NCBI GenBank assembly: GCA_036504515.1
Contig: DASXVA010000012.1
Location: forward strand, 62,001-126,000
Source of the DNA: AWTP1-18 sp036504515
Lineage (GTDB): Bacteria > Pseudomonadota > Gammaproteobacteria > Burkholderiales > Rhodocyclaceae
Direction: 5' to 3'
DNA length: 64,000 bases
Shown piece by piece: positions 59,457 to 64,000 of this stretch. The position numbers and the translations under genes are program-made. Every line of letters begins with the position of its first letter. The stretch's first letter is position 1. The notes below the pieces were generated by a model. It worked only from the letters and a program-made list of their open reading frames with translations, ran no database searches and was not told the DNA's origin.

Positions 59457-60245
59457 TCAGATGAACTTAAGGCTCACAGAGCCCAGATGTTGGATACGAA
59501 GACTGATGTGATCTCCGGGCTTGACGGCAACAGCCTCGGTGATGCCCCCGGAAAGAATCAGGGTGCCAGCAGGAATTTCCTCGCCCCGGGCTCCCAGATG
59601 ATTGGCCAGGGCCGCTACGGCGGCAGCGGGGTGTCCCAACACGGCAGCTCCCGATGCCAGGGCCACGATCTCACCGTTCCGTTCAAGCACGACACCGAGG
59701 GTGCGCAAGTCCACTTCACTCGCCGGGATGCTCCGCCCGCCGACGACGAAACGGGATGCGGAAGTGTTGTCGGCAATGACGCTCTTCAAGTCGAACTTGA
59801 AATCCCGGTAGCGGGAATCGATCACCTCGATGCCCGGCATAACGAAATCCGTTGCCGCCAGTACGGCACCGATGTGGCAGCCGGGTCCCTTCAAGGCACT
59901 CTTGGTGATGAAGGCGATTTCCGGTTCCACCTTGGGATGGATCAGCTCGGAACACTTGACCTCGCCACCCTCCGCGATGGAGCCGTAATCGGTAATAAAA
60001 CCGAAACAAGGGCTGTCCACCCCCATCTGTTTCATCTTGGCGTAGGAAGTCAGTCCACACTTGAGACCGACAATCTTGTTGCCCCGGGCGATCTTGCGAC
60101 GCTTGATTTCGTCCTGGATTGCATAGGCATCCTCCCAGTCCATCTCGGGATGATCATCGGTAATTTTGGGTGTGTCCCTGGCATCGAGTTCGCATCCTTC
60201 CAGATGCTCTGCTAGCTTGAGAATTGTTGCCTGGTCGAGTTTCAT
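59457..60245 (-). CDS. dmpH: 4-oxalocrotonate (2-oxo-3-hexenedioate) decarboxylase
   Basis: A 262-residue metal-dependent decarboxylase that turns 2-oxo-3-hexenedioate into 2-oxopent-4-enoate plus CO2. It belongs to the same fold family as the hydratase DmpE. Characteristic stretches are GNKIVGLKCGLTSYAKMKQM, CFGFITDYGSIAEGG, the metal-site VEPEIAFITK and MPGIEVIDSRYRDFKFDLK, and GHPAAAVAALANHL. The presence of VEPEIAF together with its position between dmpG and dmpI favours decarboxylase over hydratase. The start overlaps the dmpG stop by one base (TGATG). Confidence 0.92.
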   Translation of the reverse strand: MKLDQATILKLAEHLEGCELDARDTPKITDDHPEMDWEDAYAIQDEIKRRKIARGNKIVGLKCGLTSYAKMKQMGVDSPCFGFITDYGSIAEGGEVKCSELIHPKVEPEIAFITKSALKGPGCHIGAVLAATDFVMPGIEVIDSRYRDFKFDLKSVIADNTSASRFVVGGRSIPASEVDLRTLGVVLERNGEIVALASGAAVLGHPAAAVAALANHLGARGEEIPAGTLILSGGITEAVAVKPGDHISLRIQHLGSVSLKFI

Positions 60246-61273
60246 CAGATCAGTCCCCGTTCGCGAGCCATGGTCATGGCTGTGTCTTCAATCATGTCTT
60301 CCTGCCCACCCACCATGCCACGACGGCCCAGCTCCACCAAGATGTCCCGGGCTGGAACGCCGTACTTGACCGAGGCACGCTTGGCAAACAGCAGGAAGGA
60401 ACCATAAACACCGGCGTAGCCCAGGGTCAGGGCATCCCGGTCGATACGGATGGGGAAGTCCATCATCGGCACCACTAGGTCTTCCGCCACATCGGTGATC
60501 TTGGCCACATCGACTCCGGTCTCGATGCCCATCAGGCTGCACACGGCAATCAGGACTTCCATAGGGGTATTACCGGCACCGGCCCCAAGACCAGCCGCTG
60601 CCGCATCGATGCGGTTGGCCCCGACTTCAACGGCAGCGATGGAGTTGGCAACGCCCATGGCCAGGTTGTGGTGACCGTGGAAACCTAGTTCGGTCTCGGG
60701 CTTCAAGGCTGCGCGCACGGCGCTGAGGCGCTCCTTGACACCGTCGGGTAGCAGGTGGCCGGCGGAGTCGGTGACGTAGATGCAGTTGGCGCCATAGGAC
60801 TCCATCAGTTTGGCTTGACTCACCAAGCCTTCGGCGCTGTTCATGTGAGCCATCATGAGGAAGCCGACGGTGTCCATGTCCAGCTTGCGGGCCATGGTGA
60901 TGTGCTGTTCGGAAACGTCGGCCTCGGTGCAGTGGGTGGCGACACGGATGGTGTGCACCCCCAGGTCCCGGGCCATCTTGAGATGGTCCACGGTGCCTAT
61001 GCCCGGTAGCAGCAGGGCCGAGACCTTGGCTTGCTTGAGGGTGGGGATCACGGCGGACAGGTATTCCTCGTCGGTGTGGGCGGGGAAACCATAGTTCACC
61101 GAGGAGCCGCCCAGACCGTCACCATGGGTGACTTCAATCAGGGGGATGCCGGCAGCGTCGAGGCCCTGGGCGATGGAGGTCATCTGCTTCAGGGTCATCT
61201 GGTGACGCTTGGGGTGCATGCCGTCCCGCAGGGTCATGTCGTGGACGGTGATTTTCTTGCCTTTAACAGTCAT
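60245..61273 (-). CDS. dmpG: 4-hydroxy-2-oxovalerate aldolase
   Basis: A 342-residue class II aldolase that splits 4-hydroxy-2-oxovalerate into pyruvate and acetaldehyde. The active-site motif TLRDGMH places Arg16, Asp17 and His20 as in DmpG. The metal-binding HxH is in ELGFHGHHNLAMGVANSIAA (about residue 200). The C-terminal communication domain is complete. DmpG forms a channelling complex with acetaldehyde dehydrogenase DmpF, encoded ten bases upstream. It ends sharing one base with the dmpH start. Confidence 0.96.
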   Translation of the reverse strand: MTVKGKKITVHDMTLRDGMHPKRHQMTLKQMTSIAQGLDAAGIPLIEVTHGDGLGGSSVNYGFPAHTDEEYLSAVIPTLKQAKVSALLLPGIGTVDHLKMARDLGVHTIRVATHCTEADVSEQHITMARKLDMDTVGFLMMAHMNSAEGLVSQAKLMESYGANCIYVTDSAGHLLPDGVKERLSAVRAALKPETELGFHGHHNLAMGVANSIAAVEVGANRIDAAAAGLGAGAGNTPMEVLIAVCSLMGIETGVDVAKITDVAEDLVVPMMDFPIRIDRDALTLGYAGVYGSFLLFAKRASVKYGVPARDILVELGRRGMVGGQEDMIEDTAMTMARERGLI

Positions 61274-61283
61274 GGTCTTCTCC

Positions 61284-62198
61284 TCAGGCGACAGTGGGTT
61301 TCAGAGTGAGTCGACCGGCGATCACTTCTTCAGCAAACATTTCAGCGGTACGGGCAGCGGCAGCCGTCATGATGTCGAGGTTGCCGGAGTACTTGGGCAG
61401 GAAGTCGCCCAGGCCTTCCACTTCGAGATAGACAGAAACGCGGTTGCCATCGAAGACGGGACCATTGACGATGCGGTAACCGGGCACGTACTTCTGCACT
61501 TCCTTGACCATGGCGTGCATGGACTCGGTGATCTTTGCCTGGTCGGGTTCTGTCTCGGTCAGGCAATGCACGGTGTCGCGCATGATCAAGGGCGGTTCTG
61601 CCGGGTTGATGATGATGATGGCCTTGCCTTGCTTGGCACCACCAACCTTCTCGATGGCACCGGCGGTGGTGCGGGTGAACTCGTCGATGTTCTTGCGGGT
61701 GCCGGGACCGGCACTCTTGGAAGAAACGGTGGCGACGATTTCACCGTACTTGACCGGCTGCACGCGGGAGACGGCAGCAACCATGGGAATGGTGGCCTGT
61801 CCACCACAGGTGACCATGTTGACGTTCATCTCGCCCTTGCCTACATGGTCGATCAGGTTCACCGGGGGAACGCAGTAGGGGCCGATGGCCGCAGGAGTCA
61901 GGTCCACCATCAGCACACCACGGGAGGTGAGCTTGTCGGAGTTTTCCTTGTGCACGTAGGCACTGGTGGCATCGAAGGCGATCTGTATGTTGTCGGCCTC
62001 GACATGGGGCAGGAGACCGTCAATTCCCTTGTCCGTGGTTTTGAGGCCCATGTCCCGGGCACGCTTGAGGCCTTCGGAGGTGGGATCGACGCCCACCATC
62101 CAGACCGGTTCCAGCACAGGACTGCGTTTAAGTTTGTATAAGAGGTCGGTGCCGATGTTGCCGGGACCGATCAGGGCACAGCGAATTTTTTTGGTCAT
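61284..62198 (-). CDS. dmpF: Acetaldehyde dehydrogenase (acylating)
   Basis: A 304-residue CoA-acylating dehydrogenase that converts acetaldehyde, NAD+ and CoA to acetyl-CoA. The NAD-binding motif is CALIGPGNIGTDLLYKL; the catalytic Cys131 is in VNMVTCGGQATIPMV. Further family sequence is STKSAGPGTRKNI-like (here SSKSAGPGTRKNIDEFTRTT). It pairs with DmpG for channelling of acetaldehyde. It lies between the SDR gene and dmpG, with a 10-base gap to the aldolase. Confidence 0.96.
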   Translation of the reverse strand: MTKKIRCALIGPGNIGTDLLYKLKRSPVLEPVWMVGVDPTSEGLKRARDMGLKTTDKGIDGLLPHVEADNIQIAFDATSAYVHKENSDKLTSRGVLMVDLTPAAIGPYCVPPVNLIDHVGKGEMNVNMVTCGGQATIPMVAAVSRVQPVKYGEIVATVSSKSAGPGTRKNIDEFTRTTAGAIEKVGGAKQGKAIIIINPAEPPLIMRDTVHCLTETEPDQAKITESMHAMVKEVQKYVPGYRIVNGPVFDGNRVSVYLEVEGLGDFLPKYSGNLDIMTAAAARTAEMFAEEVIAGRLTLKPTVA

Positions 62199-62216
62199 TC
62201 TTGACTCCCAGAGGGG

Positions 62217-63011
62217 TTATGCAATTGATCTGACAATGCCGCCCTCGGCGCGCAAGGCGGCACCGTTGGTGGCCGCAGCCAAAGGGCTGCAGATATAGGC
62301 GACCAGGCTGGCAACTTCTGCTGGATCGATGAACCGTTTGAGCAGGGAACTGGGCCGGGCAAAGGCGAAGAAATCCTTTTCCGCCAGCTCCAGGGAAGCG
62401 CCCTGCTCCTTCGCCAGCTTGGCAAAGAACTCGCCGACGCCTTCGGTCCGGGTCGGACCGGGCAGCACGGCATTGACGGTGACGGCAGTGCCCACCGTGG
62501 TCTCGGCGATCCCGCGGGTGACGGCCAGTTGAGCGGCCTTGGTCATTCCGTAATGAACCATCTCGGCGGGGATGTTGATGCCGGACTCGCTGGAGATGAA
62601 GACGATGCGGCCCCAATTGCGAGCCTTCATCCCTTGCACGTAATGGCGGGACAGACGCACACCGCTCATGACATTGACTTCGGTCATGTGCTGCCACTCG
62701 TCATCGCTGATTTCCTCGAAGGGACGAGGATCAAAAATGCCGACGTTGTTCACCAGAATGTCGAGGTCAGGAAACTCCCTCGTCACCTGACTGCAACCGG
62801 CGGCAGTCCCCAAATCGGCAGCGATAGTGCCCAGTACGGCTCCGGGTACCTGCTTGCGCAGGCGTTCGCAGGCGACATCAAGCCGCGACTGGCTACGACC
62901 GCTGAGAATGACGTGAGCACCCTCTTTGGCCAAAGCCGTGGCAATGGCGAACCCTATACCGGCTGTAGAGCCGGTAACCAGGGCCTGTTTATCCTTGAGT
63001 TGGAGATCCAT
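62217..63011 (-). CDS. Short-chain dehydrogenase/reductase within the meta-cleavage operon
   Basis: A 264-residue classical SDR. It has the cofactor motif TGSTAGIGFAIA (residues ~13-24), NNVG (about residue 88), the catalytic Ser in VFISSESG (about 140) and Tyr-x-x-x-Lys in HYGMTKAAQL (about 153). The substrate is not readable. It sits between the hydratase and acetaldehyde dehydrogenase genes with 9- and 18-base gaps, so it is clearly in the operon. It is not a standard lower meta-pathway enzyme, so it may handle a substituent or an upstream intermediate of the particular aromatic or alicyclic growth substrate. Confidence 0.88.
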   Translation of the reverse strand: MDLQLKDKQALVTGSTAGIGFAIATALAKEGAHVILSGRSQSRLDVACERLRKQVPGAVLGTIAADLGTAAGCSQVTREFPDLDILVNNVGIFDPRPFEEISDDEWQHMTEVNVMSGVRLSRHYVQGMKARNWGRIVFISSESGINIPAEMVHYGMTKAAQLAVTRGIAETTVGTAVTVNAVLPGPTRTEGVGEFFAKLAKEQGASLELAEKDFFAFARPSSLLKRFIDPAEVASLVAYICSPLAAATNGAALRAEGGIVRSIA

Positions 63012-63020
63012 GGCTGCGGT

Positions 63021-63803
63021 TTAGTAGAAACGTACCGAACAGCCGCCGATGCCACCGATGGTGACCCGCAGGCTGTCGCCGGCCTGGACCGGGATCAGGG
63101 CGGCCAGGGAACCGGACAGCACTACTTCACCGGCTTTGAGAGGAATACCCAGACGGCCCAGGGTATTGGCCAGCCAGACCATGGCATTGACCGGAGAGCC
63201 GAGGGATGCGGCACCGGCGCCGGTGCCGACGATCTCACCGTTCTTTTCGAGGATCATGCCGCAGGTGGAAAGGTCCACGCTGCGCGGGTCCACAAGGCGA
63301 TCGCCGAGGACGAAGACACCGCAGGAAGCGTTGTCGGCCACAGTGTCCTGGATCTTGATCTTCCAGTCACGGATGCGGGAGTCGACGATCTCGAAGCAGG
63401 CCATGACGCCTTCCGTCGCAGCCAGGATGTCGGCAGCCGTGAGGCCGGGGCCCATCACGTCCTTCTTCATGACGAAGGCGATCTCCCCTTCGGCCCGGGG
63501 CTGGATCAAGGTCTTGCTGTCGATGGACTCGCCTTCGTTGTAGATCATGCCGTCCAGCATGTAGCCGAAGTCGGGCTGGCCGACGCCGAGCATGTTCATC
63601 ACCGCTTTGGCGGTAACACCGATTTTCTTGCCGATGATCTTTTCGCCCTTTTCCAGGCGACGGGAAATCATGCGCTGCTGGATGTGATAAGCGTCTTCCA
63701 CCGTGATGTCGGGATGACGGGAAGTCAAGGGATCGATAACGACCCGCGTAATGAGTGCGTTGTAAAGCTCGTCGCCCAGTTGATTGATGAGGTTCTTGTC
63801 CAT
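63021..63803 (-). CDS. dmpE: 2-oxopent-4-enoate (2-hydroxypenta-2,4-dienoate) hydratase
   Basis: A 260-residue hydratase that adds water to 2-hydroxypenta-2,4-dienoate to give 4-hydroxy-2-oxovalerate. Characteristic stretches are HIQQRMISRRLEKGEKIIGK, IGVTAKAVMNMLGVGQPDFG, the metal-site RAEGEIAFVMKKDVMGPGLT and FEIVDSRIRDWKIKIQDTVA. It is homologous to DmpH, but RAEGEIAF and its place next to the hydrolase gene favour the hydratase. Its start is three bases from the stop of the hydrolase gene. Confidence 0.94.
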   Translation of the reverse strand: MDKNLINQLGDELYNALITRVVIDPLTSRHPDITVEDAYHIQQRMISRRLEKGEKIIGKKIGVTAKAVMNMLGVGQPDFGYMLDGMIYNEGESIDSKTLIQPRAEGEIAFVMKKDVMGPGLTAADILAATEGVMACFEIVDSRIRDWKIKIQDTVADNASCGVFVLGDRLVDPRSVDLSTCGMILEKNGEIVGTGAGAASLGSPVNAMVWLANTLGRLGIPLKAGEVVLSGSLAALIPVQAGDSLRVTIGGIGGCSVRFY

Positions 63804-63806
63804 GAT

Positions 63807-64000
63807 TTATGTACGCTCGGGTTCGGTAAGGAAATTCCCCACCAGTTGTGAAAAACGAGCTGCATGCTCGATCTGTGTCCAGTGACCGCATTGGCCAAAG
63901 ACATGGAGTTGGGAGCGCAGGATCAACTGCGACAGCAACAGGGAATTAACGAGGGGAATTACCCGGTCTTCGCGGCCATGAATAATCAGGGTCTCGTGGC
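63807..64000 (-). CDS. dmpD: 2-hydroxymuconate semialdehyde hydrolase, C-terminal part (cut by window edge)
   Basis: The last ~64 codons of an alpha/beta hydrolase. The visible sequence has the catalytic Asp in LIIHGREDRVIPL and the catalytic His in FGQCGHWTQIEHAARF, which is the typical C-terminal signature of meta-cleavage product hydrolases (DmpD/XylF/TodF). The stop codon is TAA at 63807-63809, three bases before the dmpE start. Such enzymes release a carboxylic acid and 2-hydroxypenta-2,4-dienoate. Whether the substrate is hydroxymuconate semialdehyde or a larger ring-cleavage product cannot be told from this fragment. Confidence 0.88.
   Translation of the reverse strand, partial: HETLIIHGREDRVIPLVNSLLLSQLILRSQLHVFGQCGHWTQIEHAARFSQLVGNFLTEPERT

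Noticed and set aside
62529..63851. Plus-strand open frame (about 440 codons) opposite the SDR and dmpE genes
   Set aside because: It spans two well-identified genes on the other strand; the composition is that of an antisense shadow.
1..64000. CRISPR array, prophage or insertion sequence
   Set aside because: No regularly spaced repeats, transposase, integrase or phage structural gene was seen in reading the translations and intergenic regions.

Overview
The window is 64 kb of chromosome from a Gram-negative bacterium, most likely a betaproteobacterium of the Rhodocyclales/Sterolibacteriaceae kind. This placement is inference. It rests on the unbroken order rpsB-tsf-pyrH-frr-uppS-cdsA-dxr-rseP-bamA-skp-lpxD-fabZ-lpxA-lpxB-rnhB, on an NAD-linked FdsGBA-type formate dehydrogenase, and on a catechol meta-cleavage operon beside a DUF1302/DUF1329/RND envelope module. 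I saw no rRNA, CRISPR array, insertion sequence, integrase or prophage gene. There is one tRNA gene, tRNA-Leu(UAA).

Layout. 1-3060 (minus): the rimP-nusA-infB transcription/translation operon, with infB cut by the left edge, and a readable promoter and attenuator-like hairpin. 3175-4920 (plus): tRNA-Leu, a small membrane protein, a thioredoxin-like protein and a LysR regulator. 5064-12891 (plus): a formate module of an oxalate/formate-type transporter, then fdsG, fdsB, fdsA, fdhD and fdsD. 12996-18621: srkA, an SPFH/NfeD pair, and ppsA divergent from its regulator ppsR. 18625-21506 (minus): a TonB-dependent receptor with an orphan ABC-type binding protein. 21527-36414 (minus): the long housekeeping block for envelope biogenesis and translation. 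36675-40071 (plus): map and glnD. 40104-42889 (minus): uup and a sirtuin. 43319-45577: an unidentified membrane-anchored protein divergent from a NERD-nuclease/SF1-helicase fusion. 45645-48885: def, mtnP and typA. 48966-52397 (minus): two chemoreceptors and a small protein. 52545-59175 (minus): DUF1329, DUF1302, MMPL/RND transporter and YCF48-like lipoprotein. 59255-64000 (minus): lower meta-cleavage genes dmpI, dmpH, dmpG, dmpF, an SDR, dmpE, and the 3' end of dmpD.

How it works together. Formate is probably taken up by the OFA transporter and oxidised by the molybdenum or tungsten FDH to give NADH; FdhD sulfurates the cofactor and the upstream LysR protein is the likely regulator. The right end converts 2-hydroxymuconate semialdehyde to pyruvate and acetyl-CoA. 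The adjoining RND/DUF1302/DUF1329/lipoprotein set looks like a cell-envelope path for a hydrophobic substrate, and the two neighbouring chemoreceptors could guide cells to it. The least explained parts are that envelope module, the NERD-helicase locus, twin GTGAA-N5-TTCAC palindromes upstream of the sirtuin, and several attenuator-like hairpins.

Limits. All calls come from reading the sequence and translations. Family names are from recognition, not a search. Start codons were chosen by Shine-Dalgarno spacing and family length and are less certain than stops.
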